Both the position numbers and the translations under genes were made by a program. From the NCBI RefSeq assembly GCF_014257025.1, contig NZ_JACMSF010000072.1, forward strand, positions 1 to 33,302: a stretch of DNA of 33,302 nt, in the 5' to 3' direction. Origin of the DNA: Streptomyces cupreus. Lineage in GTDB: Bacteria > Actinomycetota > Actinomycetes > Streptomycetales > Streptomycetaceae. The notes under the pieces are model-generated. The model was not told the DNA's origin. It ran no database searches and saw nothing but the letters and a program-made list of their open reading frames with translations. Positions 8,414-15,592 of this stretch are shown one piece after another (the stretch's first letter is position 1; the number at the start of each line of letters is the position of its first letter).

Positions 8414-8463
8414 ACCGCTCAGCCGGAGAACGCCTGCTGGATGGAGGACGTGGCCGCGAAGCG

Positions 8464-8477
8464 GAAGCCGCGGCTTC
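8464..8477. promoter_or_regulatory. 14-bp perfect palindrome upstream of menG
   Basis: GAAGCCGCGGCTTC is self-complementary and lies in the 95-bp gap before menG. It could be an operator for menG, or, as RNA, a short hairpin (GAAGC stem, CGCG loop) followed by TTCCC that ends the mqnC transcript. I cannot tell which. Confidence 0.35.
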
Positions 8478-8508
8478 TTCCCTGACGGGGTGCTGCAAGA
8501 ATGGCGGG

Positions 8509-9204
8509 GTGACCCGCGCTTCCCTGAACAAGCAGCCGCACGAAGTCGCCTCGATGTTCGACGACGTCGCGGAACGGTACGACCTGACGAACGACGTGCT
8601 GTCGCTCGGTCAGGACCGGGTGTGGCGCAAGGAGGTCGCCAAGGCGGTCGACGCCCGTCCCGCACAGAAGGTCCTGGACCTGGCCGCCGGTACGGCGACC
8701 TCCTCCCTGCCCTTCGCCCGCACCGGCGCCTATGTCGTCCCCTGCGACTTCTCGCTCGGCATGCTCCAGGTCGGCAAGAAGAAGCACCCGTGGCTGCCGC
8801 TGACGGCGGGCGACGCGACGAGGCTGCCGTTCAAGGACGACACCTTCGACGCCGTCACGATCTCCTTCGGCCTGCGCAACGTCCAGGACTTCGACGCCGC
8901 CCTGCGCGAGATGTACCGGGTGACCAAGCCCGGCGGCCGGGTCGTCATCTGCGAGTTCTCACACCCGACCTGGGCGCCCTTCAGGACCGTCTACACCGAG
9001 TACCTGATGCGCGCCCTTCCGCCGGTCGCCCGCGCGGTCTCCTCCAACCCCGAGGCGTACGTCTATCTCGCCGAGTCCATCCGCGCCTGGCCCGACCAGC
9101 CGGCCCTCGCCGAGCGGCTTAAGAAGGCCGGCTGGTCGAAGGTGGCCTGGCGGAACATGACCGGCGGGGTCGTCGCCCTGCACCGGGGCTTCAAGGAGAG
9201 CTGA
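8509..9204 (+). CDS. menG: Demethylmenaquinone methyltransferase
   Basis: The protein has 231 residues, the usual length of the UbiE/MenG family. It transfers a methyl group from S-adenosylmethionine to demethylmenaquinone, the last ring step of menaquinone synthesis. The SAM-binding motif I is KVLDLAAGTATSS, followed by the acidic motif PLTAGDATRLPFKDDTFDAVTISFG (split here as PLTAGDATRLPF and DDTFDAVTISFG) and the family signature RNVQDFDAALREMYRV plus KPGGRVVICEFS. The N terminus has the UbiE-type FDDVAERYDLTNDVLS. The GTG start has no convincing Shine-Dalgarno sequence at normal spacing, so leaderless translation is possible. The 3' end overlaps the convergent PASTA gene by 14 bp. Confidence 0.95.
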   Translation: MTRASLNKQPHEVASMFDDVAERYDLTNDVLSLGQDRVWRKEVAKAVDARPAQKVLDLAAGTATSSLPFARTGAYVVPCDFSLGMLQVGKKKHPWLPLTAGDATRLPFKDDTFDAVTISFGLRNVQDFDAALREMYRVTKPGGRVVICEFSHPTWAPFRTVYTEYLMRALPPVARAVSSNPEAYVYLAESIRAWPDQPALAERLKKAGWSKVAWRNMTGGVVALHRGFKES

Positions 9205-9547
9205 ACCCGGCGCAGGCCGCGTAGGAGTGGCCCCCGGGCTCGTCCAGTTCGCGCTGCATCCCGCCGTGCGGCGGACGCGGGGGCCGCGGCTCCCGTACGC
9301 CGGCGCCCCCGCCGCCCTCCCCTTCCCCGAAGTCGAACCACACCGTGACCACGGCCCCGCGCGGCACCTCGACGCCGGGCGCCGGGTACTGCCGTACGAC
9401 ATAGTCCACGACGGCGAGTTGAAGGTCGGGGCGGTCGGGGGAGGCGAGCAGCACTCCGCGTGCCTCGGCCGACCTGCGCGCGTCCACGGCCATCAGACCG
9501 ACGAGGCGCGGTACGCGCACTTCGGTTGTCTTGGGCGGTTTGTACAC
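9191..9547 (-). CDS. Orphan single-PASTA-domain protein
   Basis: The protein has 118 residues. I chose GTG 9547 because GGGGGTGA sits 5 bases before it; GTG 9556 would add three residues but has no ribosome binding site. Residues 10-74 form one PASTA domain (VPRLVGLMAVDARR, VVDYVVRQYPAPG, VPRGAVVTVWFDFG). The remaining tail is Gly/Pro-rich and probably disordered. PASTA domains normally bind muropeptides or beta-lactams outside the cell on PknB-type kinases or penicillin-binding proteins. This protein has no signal peptide, membrane segment or catalytic domain, so it should be cytoplasmic and its ligand is unknown. Confidence 0.85.
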   Translation of the reverse strand: MYKPPKTTEVRVPRLVGLMAVDARRSAEARGVLLASPDRPDLQLAVVDYVVRQYPAPGVEVPRGAVVTVWFDFGEGEGGGGAGVREPRPPRPPHGGMQRELDEPGGHSYAACAGFSSP

Positions 9548-9629
9548 AGACGTCACCCCCAGCGGTACCGGCAGAGTAACCCCCGCCGGGTACCGCCCGG
9601 AAGCGCTAAGTGTCTTTCTGTGACAGTCA

Positions 9630-9649
9630 GTTACTCAACGTAACTCAAC
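9630..9649. promoter_or_regulatory. BldD-like box and 10-bp tandem repeat
   Basis: GTTACTCAAC is followed directly by GTAACTCAAC, 9 of 10 identical. The first 15 bases, GTTACTCAACGTAAC, also form an inverted repeat (GTTAC/GTAAC) and fit the published BldD consensus NTNACNCWGNGTNAN at all but one defined position (A for G). It lies 83 bp upstream of the PASTA start, read leftward, and overlaps the last codons of the acetyltransferase gene. A PhoP- or MtrA-type direct-repeat reader is an alternative. Confidence 0.4.
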
Positions 9650-10175
9650 TGCTTTGCGTCGCTCCGCTTGTCAGGTCCAACCGGTAGCAGTGCCCCTGCC
9701 GCTTGCTCGTCGGCGTCATGAAGACATCGGCCAGACGCATGCCCAGGCGCTGGGTCACCGCGATCGAGCGGGCGTTGCGGGCGTCGACCATCGCCACCAC
9801 GCTCGGCACCCCCGCCGCCCGCACCCGCTCCAGCGTCTCTCGCGCGGCCGCGGTGACATACCCCTTGCCCCAGTGCGCCCGCGCGAGCCGCCAGCCGATC
9901 TCGATCTCGCCCGTGGGACCCCAGTCCCGCTCCCAGGGCTGGGCGCCGGTGAAGCCGATGACCTGGCCGGACTCGTCCAGCACGGACCACAGGCAGAAAC
10001 CGCGCTCGGCGTCGTGCCGGCGCTGGCGGGCGGTGAGCTCCTCGTAGACGGACAGTCCCGCGGACTTGCCGCCGTGGAACTCCATGACGTCCGGGTCGTC
10101 GAAGATCCGGTGCCAGACGACCGCGTCCTCGTCGGTGGGAACGCGCAGCCGTACTGCGGGGAGAGCTCGGTTCAC
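9645..10175 (-). CDS. GNAT-family N-acetyltransferase (RimJ/RimL type)
   Basis: The protein has 176 residues. The GTG start at 10175 has GAAGGG 7 bases upstream. The fold is that of acetyl-CoA-dependent N-acetyltransferases. The N-terminal RLRVPTDEDAVVWHRIFDD and GEIEIGWRLARAHWGKGYVTEA-like segment (here GYVTAAARETLERV) are typical, and the acetyl-CoA pyrophosphate loop is the WGKGYVTAA region. The C-terminal NARSIAVTQRLGMRLADVF is the usual last helix and strand. The substrate cannot be inferred; RimJ/RimL relatives acetylate protein N termini or small molecules. It is divergent from the reductase gene at 10273 and leads toward the PASTA gene 97 bp downstream. Confidence 0.9.
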   Translation of the reverse strand: MNRALPAVRLRVPTDEDAVVWHRIFDDPDVMEFHGGKSAGLSVYEELTARQRRHDAERGFCLWSVLDESGQVIGFTGAQPWERDWGPTGEIEIGWRLARAHWGKGYVTAAARETLERVRAAGVPSVVAMVDARNARSIAVTQRLGMRLADVFMTPTSKRQGHCYRLDLTSGATQSS

Positions 10176-10194
10176 GGGGCAACCCTTCAGCCGG

Positions 10195-10243
10195 GTGATC
10201 ACTGCTGCTGAATAGACTGCCCATGTCCTGTGCCGGTCGGCAC
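10195..10243. promoter_or_regulatory. Operator-like palindromes in the acetyltransferase/reductase gap
   Basis: This 97-bp divergent gap holds the 8-bp palindrome GTGATCAC at 10195-10202 and the inverted repeat GTGCCG-GT-CGGCAC at 10230-10243. Either could control one or both divergent genes. The 8-bp word recurs twice in the nuoA upstream region. No factor can be assigned from sequence alone. Confidence 0.3.
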
Positions 10244-10272
10244 GCAGATTTCGAACTTGGGGAGATCCCGCC

Positions 10273-11562
10273 GTGACCGAGCCCCTCCTCTCCGACAACA
10301 CCGCCGATGTGATCGTCGTGGGCGCGGGGCCAGCCGGCTCCACGACCGCGTACCACCTGGCCAAGGCCGGGCTCGATGTGCTCCTGCTGGAGAAGACAGA
10401 GTTCCCGCGGGAGAAGGTCTGCGGCGACGGCCTCACCCCGCGCGCGGTCAAGCAGCTCGTGGCGATGGGCATCGACATCTCCGAGGAGGCCGGCTGGCTG
10501 CGCAACCAGGGCCTGAGGATCATCGGCGGCGGTGTCCGGCTCCAGCTCGACTGGCCCGACCTCGCCTCCTTCCCCGACTACGGCCTGGTCCGCAAGCGCG
10601 ACGACTTCGACGAGCAACTCGCCCGCCAGGCCCAGAAGGCCGGCGCCCGGCTGTACGAGCGCTGCAACGTCGGCGCCCCGATCATCGACGACCGCACCGG
10701 CCGCATCACCGGCGTCCACGCCAAGCTCGGCGAGGAGAAGCGCGAGGTCTCCTTCCACGCGCCGCTCGTCGTCGCCGCCGACGGCAACTCCACGCGCCTG
10801 TCGCTGGCGATGGGCCTGCACCGCCGCGAGGACCGCCCGATGGGCGTCGCGGTCCGTACGTACTTCGAGTCCCCGCGTCACGACGACGACTACCTGGAGT
10901 CCTGGCTTGAGCTGTGGGACCGCCGAGGCCCGGGCGAGGACCGTCTGCTGCCCGGCTACGGCTGGATCTTCGGCATGGGCGACGGCACGTCCAACGTCGG
11001 CCTGGGCGTGCTCAACACCTCCGACTCCTTCAAGGAGCTGGACTGGCGCGAGGTGCTCAAGGCCTGGTGCGCGTCGATGCCGGAGGAGTGGGGCTACACC
11101 CCGGAGAACATGACAGGCCCGATCCGCGGCGCCGCCCTCCCCATGGCCTTCAACCGCCAGCCCCACTACACCAAGGGCCTGCTGCTGGTCGGCGACGCCG
11201 GCGGCCTGGTGAACCCCTTCAACGGCGAGGGCATCGCCTACGCCATGGAGTCCGGCCAGATCGCCGCCGACGTCATCGTCCAGGCGCACGCGCGGCAGAC
11301 GCCCGCGGGGCGCGAGATGGCCCTGCAGCGCTACCCGCGCGTGCTCAAGGACACCTACGGCGGCTACTACACGCTGGGCCGCGCTTTCGTGAAGCTCATC
11401 GGCAATCCGAAGGTCATGAAGATCGCGACCCAGCGCGGCCTGACCCACCCGCTCCTGATGAAGTTCACCCTGAAGCTCCTCGCCAACCTCACCGACCCGA
11501 CGGGCGGCGACGCGATGGACCGGATCATCAACGGGCTGAGCAAGGTGGCCCCGAAGGCCTGA
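10273..11562 (+). CDS. Geranylgeranyl-reductase-family flavoprotein
   Basis: The protein has 429 residues and starts at GTG with GGGGAG 8 bases upstream. The N-terminal FAD-binding Rossmann motif is VIVVGAGPAGSTTAYHL (glycines 17, 19 and 22). The family signature VCGDGLTPRAV follows near residue 55, and a second FAD motif GDAGGLVNPFNGEGIAYAMESG-like segment (GDAGGLVNPFNGEG) lies near residue 308. Family members reduce isoprenoid chains. Its position between menG and nuo, and the partly saturated menaquinones MK-9(H4-H8) of streptomycetes, suggest a MenJ-like role in reducing double bonds of the menaquinone tail. That role is inferred from context and family. The stop codon abuts the stop of the convergent deformylase gene. 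Confidence 0.9.
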   Translation: MTEPLLSDNTADVIVVGAGPAGSTTAYHLAKAGLDVLLLEKTEFPREKVCGDGLTPRAVKQLVAMGIDISEEAGWLRNQGLRIIGGGVRLQLDWPDLASFPDYGLVRKRDDFDEQLARQAQKAGARLYERCNVGAPIIDDRTGRITGVHAKLGEEKREVSFHAPLVVAADGNSTRLSLAMGLHRREDRPMGVAVRTYFESPRHDDDYLESWLELWDRRGPGEDRLLPGYGWIFGMGDGTSNVGLGVLNTSDSFKELDWREVLKAWCASMPEEWGYTPENMTGPIRGAALPMAFNRQPHYTKGLLLVGDAGGLVNPFNGEGIAYAMESGQIAADVIVQAHARQTPAGREMALQRYPRVLKDTYGGYYTLGRAFVKLIGNPKVMKIATQRGLTHPLLMKFTLKLLANLTDPTGGDAMDRIINGLSKVAPKA

Positions 11563-12189
11563 TCAGGCGCTCAGCGCCTGGATGTTGGCGGCCCGGCGGG
11601 CGAGCACCTCCTCCCGCCGGTCCGCCACCTGCCGTAGCGCGTCCTTGCGGTCCCGCTGGGAGAGCCGGTCCAGGTAGACCTGCCCGTGGGTGTGATCGGT
11701 CTCGTGCGCCAGGCAGCGGGCGAAGTACCCGGTGCCCTCGACGACGACCGGCTTGCCGTCCTTGTCCCGCCCGCGCACCACGGCCCGGTCCGGACGCGGT
11801 ACGGCCTTCACGGCGCCCGGTACCGACAGACACCCCTCGCCCTCGTCGAGCAGCCTGCGCCCGGCGGGGTCGAGCTGCTCCAGCACGGGGTTGACGATGT
11901 GCCCGATGTGCCGGGCCCCGTCGTCGTCCGGGCAGTCGTAGACGAACAGCCGCAGATCGACGCCGACCTGGTTCGCCGCGAGCCCACAGCCGTCGGCGAT
12001 GTACATCGTCAGGAACATGTCGTCGATCAGGGCCGCGAGATCCGGCCCGAACTCGGTCACGTCCCGGCACGGCTTGTGCAGCACCTCCTCGCCGACCTCG
12101 GTGATCCGCCGCACCGAACCGCGCCGGGCCTCGGGCGCGAGCGGCGGATACGAGTCGACGGGCCTGCCTTGCAGGAAAACGCTGGGCAC
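11563..12189 (-). CDS. def: Peptide deformylase
   Basis: The protein has 208 residues. It removes the formyl group from the N-terminal methionine of new proteins using a bound metal. All three family motifs are present: GCGLAANQ (residues 67-74), EGCLS (118-122, with the metal-ligand Cys120) and HETDH (162-166, with two metal-ligand histidines and the catalytic Glu). The GTG start has GGGAG 7 bases upstream. The N-terminal extension of about 25 residues is longer than in E. coli. Streptomycetes carry several def paralogues, so this may be one of a set. It is a monocistronic leftward gene in an otherwise rightward region. Confidence 0.95.
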   Translation of the reverse strand: MPSVFLQGRPVDSYPPLAPEARRGSVRRITEVGEEVLHKPCRDVTEFGPDLAALIDDMFLTMYIADGCGLAANQVGVDLRLFVYDCPDDDGARHIGHIVNPVLEQLDPAGRRLLDEGEGCLSVPGAVKAVPRPDRAVVRGRDKDGKPVVVEGTGYFARCLAHETDHTHGQVYLDRLSQRDRKDALRQVADRREEVLARRAANIQALSA

Positions 12190-12287
12190 TGTGAACTCCC
12201 TTTCTGCTTCCGCTGGTTGTGTGGATGCTGTGGGGGCCGGGAATCGGGCTTCCGACCTTCGGAGCCCCTGCCTACCCTCCAGGACTC

Positions 12288-14099
12288 ATGACAACAGAAC
12301 ACTCCCTGGACTCGCAGGAGCAGACCGGCCACACCCGCAGACGCTTCCTCACGGCCACCGGGGGAGCGGCCCTCGCCTTAGGCACGGTCGGGTCCGCGTA
12401 CGCCGCCGCATCGGCCGGGAAGCGCGTCGCCGTCCTCGGCGGCGGGGTCGCCGGGCTGAGCGCCGCCCATGAACTCGCCGAGCGTGGCTACGCCGTCACC
12501 GTCTACGAGTACTACGACGCCCTCGGCGGCAAGGCCCGCTCGATGCCCGTCCCCGGCACGGGTGCGGGCGGCCGCGCGGACCTCCCCGGCGAGCATGGCT
12601 TCCGCTTCTTCCCCGGCTTCTACCGGAACCTCCCGGACACCCTGCGCCGCATCCCCTTCCCCGGCAACGCGGGCGGCGTCCACGACAACCTCGTCAGCGG
12701 CACCGAGGCCCTGTTCGCCCGCGCCGGCGGCCGTCCCGACCTGCACTTCCCGCTCCGGCGCGCCACCACCCCGCCCGCCCCCGGCACCCTCACCCCGTCC
12801 TGGATCCGCGACCAGCTCCTGTCGGTGCTGGACCTCGGCACCCGCCTGCCCGCCCACGAGATCGCCTACTTCGTCGACCGGCTGCTGGTCCACATCACCA
12901 GCTGCGACGCCCGCCGCGAGGACGAGTGGGAGAAGACGCCCTGGTGGGACTTCATCCGGGCGGAGGAGATGAGCCCGGAGTACCGCACGCTCCTCGGCAT
13001 CGGCCAGACCCGCAACCTCGTCGCCACGCGCGCGGAGGTGGCCTCCACCCGCACGGTCGGCCGCGTCATCATCGAGGCCCTGCTGCTGTGGGGCCTGCTC
13101 GGCCGGGGCATGGACGGCGACGCCGACATCGACCGGGTGCTCAACGCCCCCACCAGCGAGGCCTGGATCGACCCCTGGGAGCGGCATCTGCGCTCGCTCG
13201 GCGTCGAGTTCGTCCTCGGTACCCGGGTCCACGAGGTGCTCTACGAGGGCGGCAGGGTGACCGGCGTCCGCGTCTCGGCCCGCGAGGGCGGCCAGGACCG
13301 TACCGTCACCGCCGACCACTACGTCAGCGCCCTGCCGGTGGAGCACGCGCGCGTGACGTGGGGCCCGGCCCTGCGCGCGGCGGACCCGCAGTTCGCGCGC
13401 TGCGACGCCCTGAAGACGGACTGGATGACCGGCGTGATGTTCTATCTGGGCACGCCCACCCCGGTCGTGCACGGCCACGTCAACTGCCTGGACTCCCCCT
13501 GGGCGGTGACGGCGGTCGGCCAGGCCCAGTTCTGGGACGGACGGGACTTCGCGCGCGACTACGGCGACGGACGCGCCCGGGACTGTCTCTCCGCGATCAT
13601 CTCCGAGTGGGACAAGCCGGGCATCCTCTACGGCAAGCCGGCCCGGGAGTGCACGCGCGAGGAGGTGGTCGCGGAACTGTGGGCCCAGCTGAAGGACGCG
13701 CTGAACGACTCCGGCAAGACGACCCTCACCGACGCCGACCGTCTCGGCTGGTTCATGGACCCGGCGGTGACGGGCCTCGGCGGACCCGACCCGCAGAACC
13801 GCGAGCAGCTGATGATCCACCCCACGGGCACGTTCTACAACCGCCCCACGGCCCGCACGAAGGTGCCCAACTTCTTCCTCGCCGGCGACTACGTCCGTAC
13901 CGACATCGACCTGGCTTCCATGGAGGGCGCCAACGAGGCGGCCCGCACGGCAGTCAATGCCCTACTGGAGGCGGACAATTCGGACGCCGAGCGCTGCATG
14001 ATCGTCGGCCTGTACCGCCCGCCCGAGTTGGAGCCCCTGAAGCGCATCGACGAAGCCCGCTACCGTCTCGGCCTGCCCAACACCTTCGACCTCGGCTAG
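12288..14099 (+). CDS. Tat-exported FAD-dependent oxidoreductase, amine oxidase/desaturase type
   Basis: The protein has 603 residues. The N terminus is a twin-arginine signal: HTRRRFLTATGG, a hydrophobic stretch, then an AYA-A cleavage site near residue 40. The FAD-binding motif RVAVLGGGVAGLSAAHELAE follows directly and continues to EYYDALGGKARS, as in phytoene desaturases, hydroxysqualene dehydroxylase and flavin monoamine oxidases. The C-terminal FAD segment is NFFLAGDYVRTDIDLASMEG. Substrate unknown. Tat export implies that it folds with FAD in the cytoplasm. Codon 31, inside the signal peptide (12378-12380), is TTA, rare in Streptomyces and read by the bldA tRNA, so expression may be tied to development. 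A weak promoter (TTCCGA at 12250, TACCCT at 12273) would give an almost leaderless mRNA. Confidence 0.88.
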   Translation: MTTEHSLDSQEQTGHTRRRFLTATGGAALALGTVGSAYAAASAGKRVAVLGGGVAGLSAAHELAERGYAVTVYEYYDALGGKARSMPVPGTGAGGRADLPGEHGFRFFPGFYRNLPDTLRRIPFPGNAGGVHDNLVSGTEALFARAGGRPDLHFPLRRATTPPAPGTLTPSWIRDQLLSVLDLGTRLPAHEIAYFVDRLLVHITSCDARREDEWEKTPWWDFIRAEEMSPEYRTLLGIGQTRNLVATRAEVASTRTVGRVIIEALLLWGLLGRGMDGDADIDRVLNAPTSEAWIDPWERHLRSLGVEFVLGTRVHEVLYEGGRVTGVRVSAREGGQDRTVTADHYVSALPVEHARVTWGPALRAADPQFARCDALKTDWMTGVMFYLGTPTPVVHGHVNCLDSPWAVTAVGQAQFWDGRDFARDYGDGRARDCLSAIISEWDKPGILYGKPARECTREEVVAELWAQLKDALNDSGKTTLTDADRLGWFMDPAVTGLGGPDPQNREQLMIHPTGTFYNRPTARTKVPNFFLAGDYVRTDIDLASMEGANEAARTAVNALLEADNSDAERCMIVGLYRPPELEPLKRIDEARYRLGLPNTFDLG

Positions 14100-14112
14100 C
14101 GGATGTGCCGGC

Positions 14113-14145
14113 CGGGGCCGCTGCCCCCGAGCGGCTGCGGCCCCG
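14113..14145. terminator. GC-rich hairpin between convergent genes
   Basis: CGGGGCCGC at 14113-14121 pairs perfectly with GCGGCCCCG at 14137-14145 around a 15-base loop. It lies 13 bp after the oxidoreductase stop. It has no U-tract, as is usual for streptomycete terminators, and could serve transcripts from either side. Confidence 0.6.
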
Positions 14146-14158
14146 TCCGTACTGTTGT

Positions 14159-14172
14159 GCCCCTTTTCGGGC
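14159..14172 (-). terminator. Short hairpin after the NlpC/P60 gene
   Basis: GCCC and GGGC enclose a 6-base loop just past the stop of the leftward hydrolase gene. Read leftward, it gives a small G+C hairpin with an A/T-containing loop, so it is a weak terminator candidate. Confidence 0.3.
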
Positions 14173-14178
14173 TGTGTG

Positions 14179-14970
14179 TCAGAGTACGCGCACCGCGCCC
14201 GAAGCGGGATAGCCGGAAAGGTCCTGAATGACCACACCCTTGGACGGGTTGGCGGCGTCCAGGTACTGACCGTCGCCGATGTACACGCCCACGTGGTACG
14301 CCGAGCCCTTGCCGCCCCAGTACAGGATGTCGCCGACCTGGAGGTTGGACAGGGAGACGTCCGTGCCGGCCATCGACTGGTCCTGGGAGACGCGGGGGAG
14401 GTCCACGCCGACCTGCTTGAAGGCGGCCTGCACCAGCGAGGAGCAGTCCCATGCGTTGGGGCCGGTGGCGCCCATGACGTAGGCATCGCCCAGCTGCGCC
14501 TTGAGGAAGGCGATGACCGTACCGACGCTGCCGCTCGCCGGGGCGGAGGCGGTCGTGTCGGCGGCGAGGGTGGTCCGCTCCGTGCTGCGGGCGGCACGCT
14601 CGGCGGCGGCCTTACGGGCGGCCTCGGCGGCCTTCTTCTTGGCCTCCGCCTTCTTCTTGGCCTCCGCGAGGTCGGCCTTGGCCTCCTTCGCGGCCGCCGC
14701 GGCGGCGGCGTCACGCTCGGCCTGCAGCTCATAGCTGGCCGCGGCCTGCTGCGTGGCGTCCGCGGACTGGGCGACCTGAGCGGCCAGGTCGGCCGTCAGG
14801 GTGGGCAGTTCGAGGGTCTGCGTGACCGGCTCGGCGGCGCTCGCCGAGGCCGACGCGCCCGCCGCTGCCATGCTGAGGACGCCACCGGCAACTCCGGCGC
14901 GCATCGCGAGGGTCGTGGACCCGGTGCGGCGGGGTTTCCGGTGGCTGCGTATGTGAGCGGTGTGGGACAT
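14179..14970 (-). CDS. Secreted NlpC/P60 (C40) peptidoglycan hydrolase
   Basis: The protein has 263 residues. A Sec signal (MSHTAHIRSHRKPRR, an Ala/Gly-rich core, cleavage near ASASA-AEP at about residue 46) exports it. Residues 50-130 form an Ala/Lys/Glu-rich coiled coil, as in RipA-type endopeptidases. The C-terminal NlpC/P60 domain (about 148-263) has the catalytic Cys176 in WDCSSLVQAAF and His226 in SAYHVGVYIGDG; the third polar residue is probably near Asn241. Such enzymes cut D-glutamyl-meso-diaminopimelate bonds in the cell wall. The start is uncertain: ATG 14970 fits the signal peptide but lacks a well-spaced ribosome binding site, while GGAGGAG lies 21 bases upstream. In-frame starts up to 15027 would put extra residues before the signal. 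Confidence 0.9.
   Translation of the reverse strand: MSHTAHIRSHRKPRRTGSTTLAMRAGVAGGVLSMAAAGASASASAAEPVTQTLELPTLTADLAAQVAQSADATQQAAASYELQAERDAAAAAAAKEAKADLAEAKKKAEAKKKAAEAARKAAAERAARSTERTTLAADTTASAPASGSVGTVIAFLKAQLGDAYVMGATGPNAWDCSSLVQAAFKQVGVDLPRVSQDQSMAGTDVSLSNLQVGDILYWGGKGSAYHVGVYIGDGQYLDAANPSKGVVIQDLSGYPASGAVRVL
14621..14668. repeat. 18-bp tandem repeat in the coiled-coil region
   Basis: The unit GGCCTCCGCCTTCTTCTT is repeated about two and a half times, imperfectly at the left. In the leftward protein it encodes the repeat EAKKKA of the Ala/Lys coiled coil. Unit number could vary between strains. Confidence 0.6.
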
Positions 14971-15437
14971 GAGAACAACCGGTATCAGGGGCTCCTCCAT
15001 ACCTTCAAGAAACGTGTGCTGCGCCACAGTTGTTCAATCAGCCCCGTGAATCCCGCGCGTGTCGCCCTTTATTGACGCCGTAACGGACATTGCGGGCGCC
15101 GCCCAACCCGCCCGTGATCACGTCCTTTCGTCGGTTCGCCCGAATTGCCCCGCGCCTACCACTTGTTGAGGCAGGTGGCCAAGCCCGGCTCTCATCGGCC
15201 TCTCATTGATGTGGTGGAGGTCACGCAACGGTTACGGCGACGGTCGCGTCTCGCGCGCACGGCCCGACCCCGCGCCGCTCGTGAATGCGCGCACGCGTCC
15301 ACACCCGGCCGCACACCTCCCTCTGATGTGTGAACGCGGCCCACTATCAGGGCACCCGGTCCATCTCCAATTTGCATGCAAGGGAAGTCTCTTGATATTG
15401 AGACGCCCCCTCCGAGCTGCGCCGACGAGCGGAAATG

Positions 15438-15557
15438 TCACCTCAGGTGATCACTTGGATGCCTCGTGTGCGAAGATCACCACTCTTCCGACTTCATGAT
15501 CCTTCGTCAGGTGGTGGAGATCACAAAGCTTGTGTAATACCCCGTGTCGCAGATCAC
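15438..15557 (+). promoter_or_regulatory. GATCAC repeat array and nested palindromes upstream of nuoA
   Basis: Four copies of GATCAC in the same orientation begin at 15449, 15475, 15519 and 15552. Three are preceded by A (AGATCAC), and the last two extend to AGATCACA. The first sits in the palindrome GTGATCAC (15447-15454). That palindrome overlaps a perfect inverted repeat, TCACCT-C-AGGTGA, at 15438-15450. The array ends about 14 bp before the proposed -10 element, a typical position for an activator. No known regulator is assigned. Confidence 0.45.
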
Positions 15558-15570
15558 AGAGCGGCGGGCA

Positions 15571-15576
15571 TAAGAT
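15571..15576 (+). promoter_or_regulatory. Candidate -10 element of the nuo promoter
   Basis: TAAGAT fits the TANNNT form of a streptomycete -10 box. There is no good -35 match at 17-18 bases, which fits an activator-dependent promoter. It would start RNA near 15582-15583, giving a leader of about 136 bases and placing the Rex-type site at about +11. Confidence 0.3.
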
Positions 15577-15592
15577 GCGAGGCAGTTGGGCT

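Noticed and set aside
11557..11568. Bidirectional terminator at the abutting reductase and deformylase stops
   Set aside because: The stops meet as TGATCA, but there is no stem of useful length; termination must occur inside the opposite gene or further on.
14971..15200. c-di-AMP (ydaO-type) riboswitch upstream of the NlpC/P60 gene
   Set aside because: Actinobacterial wall hydrolase genes often have one, but I found neither the conserved GGGTGAATC-like segment nor the CCGACAGCTCACC-like segment on the reverse strand.
15372..15381. TTGCATGCAA palindrome as a nuo or hydrolase operator
   Set aside because: It is perfect but single, and lies more than 300 bp from either start; a 10-bp palindrome in a 750-bp region is not strong evidence.
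15145..15499. Small genes in the divergent region before nuoA
   Set aside because: Short open frames exist on both strands, but they lack ribosome binding sites, have random-looking products rich in Arg, Pro and Ser, and overlap the palindromes.
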